The position numbers and the translations under genes were made by a program. DNA of 64,000 bases from Magicicada septendecula (taxonomy: Eukaryota; Arthropoda; Insecta; Hemiptera; Cicadidae): assembly GCA_034769895.1 (NCBI GenBank), contig CM068368.1:690881877-690945876 (forward strand), read 5' to 3'. Each line of letters begins with the position of its first letter. Position 1 is the first letter of the stretch. Of this stretch, positions 1-11,840 are shown piece by piece. The notes under the pieces were generated by a model. That model worked only from the letters and a program-made list of their open reading frames with translations. It was not told the DNA's origin and did not search any database.

Positions 1-168
1 ATCTTACAACGTGAGGCTGGTAAGATATGAAATAACGTAATGGACTGTATTTTTTTAATTAACTGTTTATTTAAATTTATATGAAAATGATTGCATGGCC
101 CGTGCAGTGTAGCGTGGCATACATTGCCAAAGTAGGAATGAAATTAGTCAATATATTAGATTAAAACA
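1..168. other. Unassigned AT-rich sequence at window start
   Basis: No coding or repeat match to the rest of the window was seen. Homology to the gypsy-1 LTR begins at about 169, so this is either host flank or a different repeat joined to a truncated LTR. A 7 bp stem (1-7 with 20-26) is too short to call. Confidence 0.4.
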
Positions 169-361
169 TTATATAATATGTTTGTGTGTAAGGTAGTATT
201 AAGAATTATGCGTAATAAGCACATAAAAATTATGATAAGTTGGAATCGTAAGATAGGTAAGAGAAATATTTGTAATATAAAAGTGCAAATTGCACGTAAT
301 AAGCAAGTAAAAATAATAATGAGTTTAAAACTGAAAACCAAATAAGAAATTGTTAATAAAA
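169..361 (+). repeat. gypsy-1 5' LTR, left fragment
   Basis: This segment matches 12,328-12,517 almost base for base. It breaks off in a run of A at 357-361, where the foldback-like mosaic begins. The LTR resumes at 6,328. Confidence 0.8.
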
Positions 362-1300
362 ATCGGTATGGAGAACCATACATGACTTCCATATTCTAAG
401 ATTTATTTTTAAAATCATTTTCGAAATGAAATATTACCATAGAAACTACTTCTTTCTACTTACTGCTTCAGCCTTAACCACAGTACTGTGGTCACTAACA
501 TATACCACCTCACGTTATCGCACTCGATTTTCACTGATGATGGAAGTCAATGGCATTGCCGAAACGTCTGGTTTTGTAGAAAACATTGGACTACGGCCAA
601 ATATCCCGGGAAGGAATTTTAACAAAAACTACTTCTTTGTTGCCGATAACGTTGTACACATATATATAAAAAATATGCATAAAATTAATGGCTTGTATAA
701 GTTAATGATTGATCTCCATTAAGTAGTGCTCAAGTTTCCAAAGTTTTAATATTATGATGTCCGTAATTAAAACATCAGAGCAGGTTTAGTGTGTATGAGG
801 GTTCACCGTGGACAAACATTTTCAACATTTCCTATTGAGCGTTGCTTAGAATAAATCTGCGAATCTACAGTGTACGTTTCACAGAACAAACACGCGGAAA
901 AGAAGGAGCGCTCCGAAGTCACTCATGGACCCTCAGCATCTTGCAGAGGGTTCATTCCCTAAAGACGAAAAGTCTGTCTATGAATCGTTCCTCTGTAAAC
1001 ACGTGCAGTTACACTGCCCAGCGATCCACAGGAAGCAAATCGCTATCCACGCTGGACACTTTTTCGGCTTGCATGCGTTATGTTGGTATGGGTTTGGCAC
1101 TTTCCATTTAAAAACCGTGCAAATGTAAGAAAATAAACATGAATGAGGCCAGAAATAACACGAATTGTGTGTGTGTGTGTGTGTGTGTGTGTTCCCTGCC
1201 TTTTTATTGCGGTAGTGATAATAATAAAATGGAAACGTAAACAGTACATAACTGAGATATGCTTGCCTGCCACGCATGAAATATTTTCTCTTATACATGA

Positions 1301-1872
1301 CTAGCAGAATACCCGTGCTTCGCTACGGAGTTTCACGTTGTACGTAATGAAAATGTTAGTTTAATTAAAGTAGGCTTCTTAAAAATAAATAGCTGTTGCC
1401 CACAAATTCGTTCGCGTGGTCTTCAATTTAATGCGATAATATAATTAGAACAGAATCTATTCTATTGGGTTGCCATAGTAACCAGATCTAATAGTTTTTT
1501 AAGACCGCAAAGGACCCCCCAAAGGATCGTATCGTAAAAAACACTTGTCCTATGTTGGTTCTCCCTTTGCGTAAAATATTTGTGCCAAGTTTGGTTGAAA
1601 TCGGTCCAGTGGTTTAGGAGGCGATGTGGAAGACCCCAAAGAACCCCCAAAAGGACCCCATCGAAAAAACACCTATCCTATGTTGGTTCTCCCATTGCGT
1701 AAAATATTTGTGCCAAGTTTGGTTGAAATCGGTACAGTGGTTTAGGAGGAGATGTGGAAGAAACCTTCGGGGACGTGCGCACAACAACTCACCGAAGTTT
1801 CATCACAATCGGATGAATGGTATAGGAACGCATACGGGACAAACAAAGAAACATTCATTTTTATATATAAGA
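1301..1872 (-). mobile_element. Non-autonomous Helitron, copy in block A
   Basis: Read on the minus strand it starts with TC at 1,872-1,871 followed by TTATATATAAAAATGAATG. It ends with a short GC-rich hairpin (CCGT...ACGG) about 10 nt before CTAG at 1,304-1,301. It is flanked by A upstream and T downstream, the Helitron A/T target rule. No Rep/helicase gene is present. It holds two ~128 bp internal units, one fewer than its inverted twin at 3,425-4,140. Confidence 0.8.
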
Positions 1873-2325
1873 TGTAAACTATACCACTTACTTGACATAA
1901 ACTGTGATAGCTAAGCTAATGTACAACATATATGTATTAATTATACACATAAATGTTCCTCGATAGACACTGTATCTATTGGCGAAAACTTGAATAAAAT
2001 CCGTTCAGTACTTCCTGAGATTAGCGATTTCAAACACACAGAGAAAACGGACTGACTTTACTTTATACTATGTACAGATTTACATTAAAATGAAAAAATT
2101 ATAATTTTATTGCCTGGAAACAAAATTATTTTATTTTTACTTCCATATTCCTTAAGGAATGGAAGTATGGTGATGGCAAAAAAAAATCGTGTTCGAGATT
2201 ATTGCAGATTCTGATTGTACTACACTCAAAACATGAAAAAAACTCGTTTTCCGAAAAGTGTCTGTGTGTGTGTCTGTCTGTGTGTCTGTGGTCTGTCTGT
2301 GTGTCTGTCTGTGTGTAGATTTTTT

Positions 2326-3110
2326 TTCTATGGCAAACGAGAACTGCCGCAAATTCAAACAGAATCAAATAATTTTTTGCATACAGCCCTGATTTGTAGA
2401 GTACTTGGTGAAGATCGGTTGAGGGAAAGGGGTAGTTTACCTGCAACGGTTTTTTTTATCAAGGGAAATTTTTTTTTTTTGGCAAACGATAACAGCCGCA
2501 AATTCAAATAGAATCAAATAATGTTTCGCATACAGCCCTGAATTGTAGAGTTCTCAAGACCTATTGTTTTTGGTGAAGATCGGTTAAGGGAAAGGGGTAG
2601 TTTACCTGTAACGTTTTATGTTTTAACAAGGGTATTTCCTATGGCAAACGATAACAGCCGCAAATTGAAACAGAATCAAAAGATTATTTGCATACAGCCC
2701 TAAATTGCAGAGTTCTCAAGCCCTATTGTTTTTGGTGAAGATCGGTTAAGGGAAAGGGATAGTTTACCTGCAGCGTTTTTTTATCAAGGGTATTTTCTAT
2801 GGCAAACGATAACAGCCGCAAATTCAAACAGAATCAAATAATTTTTTGCATACGGCCGTGATTTGTAGAGTACTCAAGACCTATTGTTTTTGGTGAAGAT
2901 AGGTTGAGGGGAAGGGGTAGTTTACCTGCAACGTTTTTTATCAAGCGTATTTTCTATGGCAAACGATAACTGCCGCAAATTCAAACAGAATCAAATAATT
3001 TTTTGCACACGTCACTGAATTGTAGAGCACTCAAGGCCTTTTGATTTTGGTGAAGATCGGTTAAGGGGAAGGGGTAGTTTACCTGCAACCTTTTACGTTT
3101 TAACAAGAGT
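2326..3110. repeat. Five ~155 bp tandem units, block B
   Basis: The phrase GGCAAACGATAACAGCCGCA recurs with small changes at about 2,332, 2,480, 2,641, 2,800 and 2,957. Each is followed by a conserved GTGAAGATCGGTTAAGGG stretch. The inverted series is at 5,270-6,060. Confidence 0.85.
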
Positions 3111-3424
3111 AAAGTACTTGAAAATTCATTTAAACTTTTTCAAACAATGGTAATTGTTAAAAATAAAATAATTGTGTTGCCAGGCAATAAAATTATAATT
3201 TTTTCATTTTAATGTAAATCTGTACATAGTATAAAGTAAAGTCGGTCCGTTTTCTCTCTGTGTTTGAAATCGCTAATCTCAGGAAGTACTGAACGGATTT
3301 TATTCAAGTTTTCGCCAATAGATAGAGTGTCTATCGAGGAACATTTATGTGTATAATTAATACATATATGTTGTACATTAGCTTAGCTATCACGGTTTAT
3401 GTCAAGTAAGTGGTATAGTTTACA

Positions 3425-3682
3425 TCTTATATATAAAAATGAATGTTTCTTTGTTTGTCCCGTATGCATTCCTATACCATTCATCCGATTGCGATGAAAC
3501 TTCGGTGAGTTGTTGTGCGCACGTCCGCGAAGGTTTCTTCCACATCTCCTCCTAAACCACTGTACCGATTTCAACCAAACTTGGCACAAATATTTTACGC
3601 AACGGGAGAACCAACATAGGATAGGTGTTTTTTCGATGGGGTCCTTTTGGGGGTTCTTTGGGGTCTTCCACATCGCCTCCTA

Positions 3683-3718
<36 letters not shown>

Positions 3719-4140
3719 TATTTTACGCAAAGGGAGAACCAACATAGGACAAGTGTTTTTTTCGATAAGATCCTTTGGGGGGTCCTTTGGGGTCTTCCAC
3801 GTCTCCACCTAAACCATTGGACCGATTTCAACCAAACTTGGCACAAATATTTTACGCAATGGGAGAACCAACATAGGACAGGTGTTTTTTTCGATACGAT
3901 CCTATGGGGGGGTCCTTTGCGGTCTTAAAAAACTATTAGATCTGGTTACTATGGCAACCCAATAGAATAGATTCTGTTCTAAATATATTATCGCATTAAA
4001 TTGAAGACCACGCGAACGAAGTTGTGGGCAACAGCTATTTATTTTTAAGAAGCCTACTTTAATTAAACTTTATTAATTAAACTAACATTTTCATTACGTA
4101 CAACGTGAAACTCCGTAGCGAAGCACGGGTATTCTGCTAG
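3425..4140 (+). mobile_element. Non-autonomous Helitron, copy in block A'
   Basis: It begins with TC at 3,425-3,426 and ends with CTAG at 4,137-4,140, preceded by the hairpin CCGTAGCGAAGCACGG. The bordering bases are A (3,424) and T (4,141). Three internal units of 128-129 bp are marked by AACCAAACTTGGCACAAAT at about 3,573, 3,701 and 3,830. It is the inverted copy of 1,301-1,872 with one extra unit, so the Helitron was present before the block was duplicated. Confidence 0.85.
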
Positions 4141-4249
4141 TCATGTATAAGAGAAAATATATCGTGCATGGCAGGCAAGCATATCTCAGTTATGTACTGT
4201 TTACGTTTCCATTTTATTATTATCACTACCGCAATAAAAAGGCAGGGAA

Positions 4250-4397
<148 letters not shown>

Positions 4398-5269
4398 TCG
4401 CGTTATTTCTGGCCTCATTCATGTTTATTTTCTTACATTTGCACGGTTTTTAAATGGAAAGTGCCAAACCCATACCAACATAACGCATGCAAGCCGAAAA
4501 AGTGTCCAGCGTGGATAGCGATTTGCTTCCTGTGGATCGCTGGGCAGTGTAACTGCACGTGTTTACAGAGGAACGATTCATAGACAGACTTTTCGTCTTT
4601 AGGGAATGAACCCTCTGCAAGATGCTGAGGGTCCATGAGTGACTTCGGAGCGCTCCTTCTTTTCCGCGTGTTTGTTCTGTGAAACGTACACTGTAGATTT
4701 GCAGATTTATTCTAAGCAACGCTCAATGGGAAATGTTGAAAATGTTTGTCCACGGTGAACCCTCATACACACTAAACCTGCTCTGATGTTTTAATTACGG
4801 ACATCATAATATTAAAACTTTGGAAACTTGAGCACTACTTAATGGAGATCAATCATTAACTTATACAAACCATTAATTTTATGCATATTTTTTATATATA
4901 TGTGTACAACGTTATCGGCAACAAAGAAGTAGTTTTTGTTAAAATTCCTTCCCGGGATATTTGGCCGTAGTCCAATGTTTTCTACAAAACCAGACGTTTC
5001 GGCAATGCCATTGACTTCCATCATCAGTGAAAATCGAGTGCGATAACGTGAGGTGGTATATTTAGTGACCACAGTACTGTGGTTAAGGCTGAAGCAGTAA
5101 GTAGAAAGAAGTAGTTTCTATGGTAATATTTCATTTCGAAAATGATTTTAAAAATAAATCTTAGAATATGGAAGTCATGTATGGTTCTCCATACCGATAT
5201 TTAACAATTACCATTGTTTGAAAAAGTTTAAATGAATTTTCAAGTACTTTACTCTTGTTAAAACGTAAA

Positions 5270-6060
5270 AGGTTGCAGGTAAACTATACCTTCCCCTTAA
5301 CCGATCTTCACAAAAATCGAAAGTCCTTGAGATCTCTACAATTCAGGGACGTATGCAAAAAAATTATCTGATTCTGTTTGAATTTGCGGCTGTTATCGTT
5401 TGCCATAGAAAATACGCTTGATAAAAAACGTTGCAGGTAAACTACCCCTTCCCCTCAACCGATCTTCACCAAAAACAATAGGTCTTGAGTACTCTACATA
5501 TCACGGCTGTATGCAGAAAATTATTTGATTCTGTTTGAATTTGTGGCTGTTATCGTTTGCCATAGAAAATACCCTTGATAAAAAAACGCTGCAGGTAAAC
5601 TACCCCTTTCCCTTAACCGATCTTCACCAAAAACAACAGGTCTTGAGAACTCTGCAATTTAGGGCTGTATGCAAATAATCTTTTGATTCTGTCTGAATTT
5701 GCGGCTGTTATCGTTTGCCATAGGAAATACCCTTGTTAAAACATAAAACGTTACAGGTAAACTACCCCTTTCCCTTAACCGATCTTCACCAAAAACAATA
5801 GGTCTTGAGAACTCTACAATTCAGGGCTGTATGCGAAATATTATTTGATTCTGTTTGAATTTGCGGCTGTTATCGTTTGCCAAAAAAAAAAAATTCCCTT
5901 GATAAAAAAAACCGTTGCAGGTAAACTACCCCTTTCCCTTAACCGATCTTCACCAAAAACAATAGGTCATGAGTACTCTACAAATCAGGGCTGTATGCAA
6001 AAAATTATTTGATTCTGTTTGAATTTACGGCAGTTATCGTTTGCCATAGAAAAAAAATCT
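5270..6060. repeat. Tandem units of block B' (inverted copy)
   Basis: Reverse complement of the 2,326-3,110 array. GCGGCTGTTATCGTTTGCCA-type phrases occur at about 5,390, 5,545, 5,700, 5,860 and 6,025. Confidence 0.85.
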
Positions 6061-6073
6061 ACACAAGACAGAA

Positions 6074-6209
<136 letters not shown>

Positions 6210-6296
6210 TTCGGAAAACGACTTTTTTTCATGTTTTGAGTGTAGTACAATCAGAATCTGCAATAATCTCGAACACGATTTTTTTTGCCATCACCA

Positions 6297-6325
6297 TACT
6301 TCCATTTCCTTAAGGAATATGGAAG
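6297..6325. repeat. Terminal palindrome of block B'
   Basis: A near-perfect palindrome centred on TTCCTTAAGGAA with ACTTCCAT/ATGGAAGT wings, at the right edge of the mosaic. A second copy at about 2,141-2,165 marks the A|B junction. It is probably a terminus of the B-A unit. Confidence 0.6.
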
Positions 6326-6327
6326 TA

Positions 6328-6544
6328 AAAAATTACATGAATTTTAATAAAACTTTCTAGTGTTATTTATTACGATTACACGCTCATTAAAGTATAACAT
6401 TACAACATTAAGATAGGTTCATACCATTATATAAAATGTCACCCAAGAACGTGTGTCCTCGAACATAATCATTTAACGATTTAAAAAAAATAACTAGTAA
6501 TATAGTAAATGTTATTTCGAATTGTTGTGTAGTATAAAAGCACA
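6328..6544 (+). repeat. gypsy-1 5' LTR, right fragment
   Basis: 6,328 to about 6,440 matches 12,514 to about 12,618. The remainder to about 6,544 has no partner because the 3' LTR is cut short. The end is placed at CA (6,543-6,544), just before the primer-binding-site-like TGGCGC. Confidence 0.65.
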
Positions 6545-6546
6545 AC

Positions 6547-6560
6547 TGGCGCTCAACAGG
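6547..6560 (+). promoter_or_regulatory. gypsy-1 primer binding site (PBS)
   Basis: TGGCGCTCAACAGG starts 2 nt after the inferred 5' LTR end. TGGCGC is the usual start of a Ty3/gypsy PBS complementary to a tRNA 3' end. Confidence 0.55.
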
Positions 6561-6711
6561 TAATAAATTTGTAAATGAAGTGTAATCGTAATATTAATAT
6601 AATAATATATCAATAATAATAATTTAAGTAATAAATAAAGCGTAGCATAACTGGGTATCACCAATAATAGTTATTTTAGAATATAATATAATAAATACGA
6701 AATAATTTAAC

Positions 6712-8005
6712 ATGGCAGCACCAGGAGGTTTTGATATGGAAGCACTTCAAAATATGATGCGTGCCTGGGTAGACAAAGTAAGTATAAAACAAAAAGAAGA
6801 TAATAGAAAACAAATGGAAGAATTAAATCAGAATATGAATAAACAAACAGAAAGTTAAATGATAAACTAAATAAACAAACGGAGGATTTAAAAGAAGATT
6901 TAAATAATACACTAAGCGAATTAAAACTAGAAATCACAGATAGTACGATGCAGTTAACTGATAAAATTAGCGACACAGATACCCGCATAAGTGAATTAGA
7001 CAATAAGTTTAGGAAAGCCCTGCATGAACATTCTGTTAGGTTAGAGAATAAGCATAAAGAATTACGTATAGAATGGAGGAAAGATTTCACAGACATTCAT
7101 AAACAAATAAATGACGGGGTAAATGAACAAATGAATGTGAGAAAGCATGAACAAGACAGTAAAATACAGGATGTTCATGATCTGCTACAAGTGACCACTA
7201 GTAAAACAAATGAAATCGAATCGCGCATACTTGTAATAGAGAACAAGATAGAAGAAACTTCCAAGACTGCGAAAGATTGTCCTGGAGAGGTGTCCAATAT
7301 AAAAGATCACGTGAAGAGTGAAATGGCTCAACTTCGGGAGGAATTACGGAAACGTCCAGCACCGATGATGATGTATCCAGCACCCATAGAAGATAGAATC
7401 AAGCTGACTTTTGCAGGTAATAAATGGGAGAACAGTATGGAGTTTTTGGTCAACTGCGAGAAGGAAATGGAAAGATTGGTAGTGCCATTAGTGATAACGA
7501 TAAAATAGCCTTTGTTACTCGACATTTTAAAGAGTCAGCAGCACAATGGTATACCATAATACGTGATAACGTTACAAATTATCAACAATTCCGAGATGCA
7601 TTCGAAAATTGATATTGGAATATTCATACACAACGGCAAATACGTGATCAACTAGAATACCGGAGATATAATATTCACGGTCGTCAAAGTATGGAACAAT
7701 ATACAATCGCACAGACTAAATGAATGAAACATCTTAAACCTAAGTTTTCGGAGTATGAGATAATATCTAAACTATCTTACCATTTTCAGAAAAATATCCA
7801 ACTTGCTGTATACACACAGGGTATTAAAACAATAGAAGAATTTTTAATACTTGTAACTCAATCCGAGAATATCACTCGCGGAGAAAACACTCAGCACAAT
7901 TATCAACCACAAGGTAATTATAACCGTAATTACAGCCGTGATGACAATAAACCCACAACATCACATACAGTAAACAGATCACCAATACAGCACATGGTAA
8001 ATTAG
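6712..8005 (+). pseudogene. gypsy-1 gag, broken
   Basis: The ATG at 6,712 starts a short frame that stops at about 6,857. A coiled-coil-rich frame follows (6,948-7,508), then capsid-like frames at 7,424-7,612 and 7,724-8,005. The middle part has the tryptophan- and glutamine-rich pattern of retrotransposon gag capsids (AAQWYTIIRDN, then FRDAFE). The end is Asn/Arg-rich and resembles a nucleocapsid without zinc knuckles. In-frame stops at about 7,608 and 7,721 and at least two frameshifts break it. Gag would form the particle around the element RNA. The long N-terminal coiled coil is shared with gypsy-2 and gypsy-3. Confidence 0.75.
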
Positions 8006-8384
8006 TCTACTGTAAATTACGCATGCCAGACAACGACACCACGAGCAGAATGCGATGAACAGGTGGAACGGCGAATGCAGCAAAATAACAGAAGCGAAAA
8101 TGGAGGTTACCTTTGGCCCAATACAAACAAACGGTTTCCAAAGCCATATGAAAGGGGAGTAAACGTGGTAAAAATAAACAATGCATCAAAGAAACAATGT
8201 ACAGAGGAAGAGGCGAGTTCACCCTAGACTTCAAAACAATTACTTAGAAAATACAAAAGGCGGTATACAATAAACAATATCTATCCAGTCGACCTAAGAG
8301 ACGAATTGCTTAGTACAGACCAGGATATAAGCCTAGAGGAGCATGCTCACACAAAGTGCCCTATTGTTAATGTGTATATCCACA

Positions 8385-8820
8385 ATTGTCTAATTAAAAT
8401 GTTAGTAGACACCGGTAGCCAGCTATCAGTTCTAAACGCCACTTGGGTTCATCAAAAAATAAAAACATTTTAAAAAACACTCCGATGTTACCTGTAAATA
8501 ACATGAATATTACAACTGCTACAAATAAACGAGAAAAAGTTAAACAACAAGCATATGTAACCACGACATATGCAAAATTAGCTGTAGAATGTCCAATGAT
8601 TATCATGAATAAGTTGATATATGATGGTATTATAGGAATTGATTTATTGAATGTGCTAGATGCTAAGGTTGATATCAGTAATAATAAGATAATATGTAAT
8701 TATAAGGGTGTTCAACATAATGTAAAAATGAAAGAAGAAGAAAGACAGTATAAGGTAAGTAAGACACCTATTGTCTTAACTAAACCAAAGGTTCAATATG
8801 CACTAACTCTCGTTTGTTAA
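8385..8820 (+). pseudogene. gypsy-1 aspartic protease remnant
   Basis: The frame entering 8,400 reads MLVDTGSQLSVLN, the catalytic D-T-G motif of retropepsins. After a frameshift near 8,470, the 8,443-8,820 frame contains the family's second landmark, IIGIDLLNVLDAKVDI. The protease would cleave the Gag-Pol polyprotein. The frame stops at 8,820 where reverse transcriptase should begin. Confidence 0.75.
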
Positions 8821-8825
8821 GGTTG

Positions 8826-10195
8826 ATTTTAGCCATCGGGGAGTACTCATTCATCATCAAATACTGCAAAGGGAAGGATAATAGCGTTGCAGATATTTTA
8901 AGTCGTTATATTCCAGAAGAATACGAAGAGAGATACGATAAGGAGGACAATGAAATATGTCTTTTTACCTATTAAATTCAAAGCTAGCAATGAAGTAAAA
9001 GGAATGCTACACAAATTTAGCAGACGAACAAAATCGGTATGTTACAGTGAGAAATTTAATAAATCATCTCAACTACCAGTTCAGTATAAAGTACATAACA
9101 ACATTCTTTTCAAATTAATAAAGTATGATTGGAAAGTTGTGTTTTCTAATGAAATGTTACATAAGCTAATCAAACCAACTCGTGAGAGCTTAGCTCATGC
9201 ATCAGCAATAAAGTGTTATTTATCCTTTAACGAAGATTTTACAATTAATAATATGTGGAGGAAAATTAAAATTGAATTAAGGAAATGATATGATTGCCAG
9301 ACGGCTAAGCAACCAAATCTGCATACCTATGTGGAGATGCAGAGTATACAGAAAGAAGCGAAGGGAGAATTAATTGCAGTGGATTTTTTGGGTTGGGGCC
9401 CTTACCACGATCAAATCGGGGGGGGGGGGGTAAAACACATACTAGTCTGTATAGACGTGTTTTCCAAAGCAGTTCATCTGTATCCAATTATGCGACCCAC
9501 AACTAAAGCTGTCTTAAAAATTCTATTACAAAAGTATATTCCAAAACATGGTAAAATGAAAAGGATTCTTAGTGGTCAAGGAGTGCAATTTCTGAGTGAG
9601 GTATGGAGAGTAGAATATTAAGAGAAAACGGAATACAACCCATACTCACGTCCATCAGACATCCACAGGGAAATTTAGCCGAAAGAGTGAACAAGGAGTT
9701 AGGTAAATATTTACGAATCTACGCCATAAACAACATAATAGATGGGCAGAATATTTATCGTTCTTTGAAAAAGCTATTAATGAAAATTACAGTGAAGCTA
9801 TGAGTTATACACCGATAGAGATTGAAGATCGCCAACCCAATCGATTCTGGGGAAAGTATGTTCAGAAACCTGATAATCAGAACGTACCAGTCCCATTAAG
9901 CATTAAAATTGCAAATGCGAAACGGAGAATTATAAAAAAAGGTAATGAGAGAATAGAGAGATTTAACAGGATGCACAAGTTGCTGAAGTTTAATGTTGGA
10001 GAGAAGATATTGTTAAAGACAAATCCAGTAGGGAAGCGTAGTGATAATACTGCAAAAAAATTCTTCAGATTATACGATGGAACGTACACTTTGCAAAGAC
10101 AGATCGGACAACAAACTTTCATCGTATATGACGACATAAGACTGAAAGAAGTAGGCAAATACCACGCCAGCTCTTTAAGAAAATTCTATGAATAA
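8826..10195 (+). pseudogene. gypsy-1 RNase H tail and integrase, broken
   Basis: A short frame at about 8,826-8,975 ends RNase H with YCKGKDNSVADILSRY, a hallmark of Ty3/gypsy. Integrase follows in pieces: an N-terminal part (8,950-9,288), the core (9,331-9,621; first acid in IAVDFLGWGP), the last core acid in NLAERVNKEL (9,603-9,803), and the C-terminal DNA-binding part (9,800-10,195), which has the usual VGEKILLKT motif. The second core acid is changed: the motif reads ILSGQGVQF where family members have Asp before QG. A G-run at 9,419-9,430 lies inside the core. The product would insert the cDNA into the host genome. Confidence 0.8.
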
Positions 10196-10270
10196 ATAAC
10201 TAGGTCGCTACGACAATTAAAGATGAACGCCACTTAAAGCGGATATAATGGAACAAGCCAACTCAACATG

Positions 10271-10285
10271 GATGGGGGGAGAGAA
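10271..10285 (+). promoter_or_regulatory. gypsy-1 polypurine tract
   Basis: GATGGGGGGAGAGAA, all purines except one T. It lies just before the inferred 3' LTR start (TG at 10,290) and would prime plus-strand DNA. Confidence 0.6.
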
Positions 10286-10791
10286 TAATTGTTCAGCCCA
10301 CCACACATAAGGGTAAATTGAATAATAAACTAGTCATTATTATTTGAACTAAATGTAAATAAATGTGCTTGATAACAAAACAAAACAAAAACAAAAAAAT
10401 AGAAAAAAAAAGTTATAGACCATTATCTAATGTAGATGACAAAACAAATATTTAATAAACCAGTTATTAAATTTTTTTTATTAAGCAGGGGAATAATGCA
10501 ACAGTACAATTATGTTGAGTACTGTGCATTGCATTGAGTATTTTAAATAAGCAATTAGAAGATATAAATAACGCATTTGAATAATAATAATCATTCAGCC
10601 TGCAATATAAATTGTAATGGAAACACCTGACTTCCGTGTTAGGACAGGGAGCAAAGCAGCTGCTCTCTGCATGTGTGTACACAAGTAAGTGTATGTGTGT
10701 GTGTGTGTGTGTATGTGACGACCGGTTCATTCATGAAAGGCGCCACCCTTTTGATAACGATATAAATTAATTGTATTTAATTAATTTACTA

Positions 10792-11136
10792 TACTCCGGG
10801 CCACCTTTTGAACAGACTAAAGCGGAAGTGATGTCGTCGCCTCGTCACACTCGCCTTGGTTGCCAAATGAACCAGCGCACGATTCAAAGTTGTGCTCTAT
10901 CACTACAATACAGCACACTGTAACCCATGTGGTCAAGATATTCACAGGGTAAGTAAGTGCGGCAGCTCCGCCTTGGCGACAGCATTGCCATATCTCGTGC
11001 TGACAGGTGTGCGCCCCCCTGGCCTCTCCTACCATCTGACAACACTGCACTGTAGGCGCTGCCCCTTTCACCCGCACCTTCCCCTGGCCTACTCCCTCAC
11101 TTCCGCTTTAGTCTGCTCAAAAGGTGGCCCGGAGTA
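10792..11136. mobile_element. TA-flanked MITE, 345 bp
   Basis: Terminal inverted repeats of about 39 bp, starting TACTCCGGGCCACCTTTTGA, with one mismatch seen near the tip (GAACAG versus GAGCAG). TA is present on both sides (10,790-10,791 and 11,137-11,138). The interior is GC-richer than its surroundings and has no transposase. The TA duplication points to a Tc1/mariner-type mobiliser. Confidence 0.85.
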
Positions 11137-11464
11137 TAGGCTTGTGTGTAGTGAAAAACTGAAGACACCAAAATGTGTGTTAAAATAACACAAACACACA
11201 GATAAAAAATAGTGCGAAACGAACAAAAAGTGAAATGATAAGTTAAAATTTAATAGTAATTAGAGTAATTAAGGCAAAGAGAAACGGTTTTGTGCATGAT
11301 GATTAAAAATTACCGATCGAAGGAATATCGTATAATGTGTCAAAGACTTCGCAATTCACGAAGACGAGCAAATGAAGTGTCATTAGAAAGTGGGATTAAA
11401 AGTGACGCGCTCGACAACTGTGAACAGGCAGAATATTGTCGAGACATGATTTCGGTGTCTTGGG

Positions 11465-11470
11465 TATAAA
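11465..11470 (+). promoter_or_regulatory. TATA box in gypsy-1 3' LTR
   Basis: GGTATAAATAC is followed about 30 bp later by CTCTTACTCGTCAG, which could be an initiator. It is probably the LTR's own promoter. Confidence 0.45.
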
Positions 11471-11591
11471 TACGAGGACGTACAATCATTGCTCTCTTAC
11501 TCGTCAGACCATCATAGCAGCCGGAGGCGCTGTCCAAGGACTACAACTTTTTTTGGTTCAATCATCAGGACTGCCGGAGGCTATGTCCAAC

Positions 11592-11840
11592 TACTAGAGC
11601 AGCCACTGCAGCAGAGTACGAGCAGCTAATGCAGCAGGGTACGAGCAGCTAATGCAGCAGAGTACGAGCAGCTAATGCAGCAGAGCCAGAGCAGCTAATG
11701 CAGCAGGGTACGAGCAGCTAATGCAGCAGAGTACGAGCAGCTAATGCAGCAGAGTACAAGAATCCACTGATCCAGAGTACGAGCAGCCAATGCAGCAGAG
11801 TACGAGCATCCAATGAAGCAGAATACGAGAATCCAGTGAC
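11592..11840. repeat. 23 bp minisatellite, ~10 units
   Basis: Units of the form TACGAGCAGCTAATGCAGCA plus GAG or GGG repeat with a 23 bp period, for example at 11,641 and 11,664. The last units are degenerate. Confidence 0.85.

Noticed and set aside
1..26. Hairpin at the window start
   Set aside because: A 7 bp stem is expected by chance in AT-rich DNA.
426..722. 98-codon ORF repeated at 4,839-5,072 on the other strand
   Set aside because: It is part of the inverted block A/A'. No domain was recognised and one copy lost its N-terminus, so conservation reflects DNA duplication rather than coding.
11592..11840. CRISPR-like regular repeats
   Set aside because: The 23 bp units are contiguous with no unique spacers, in a eukaryotic LTR.
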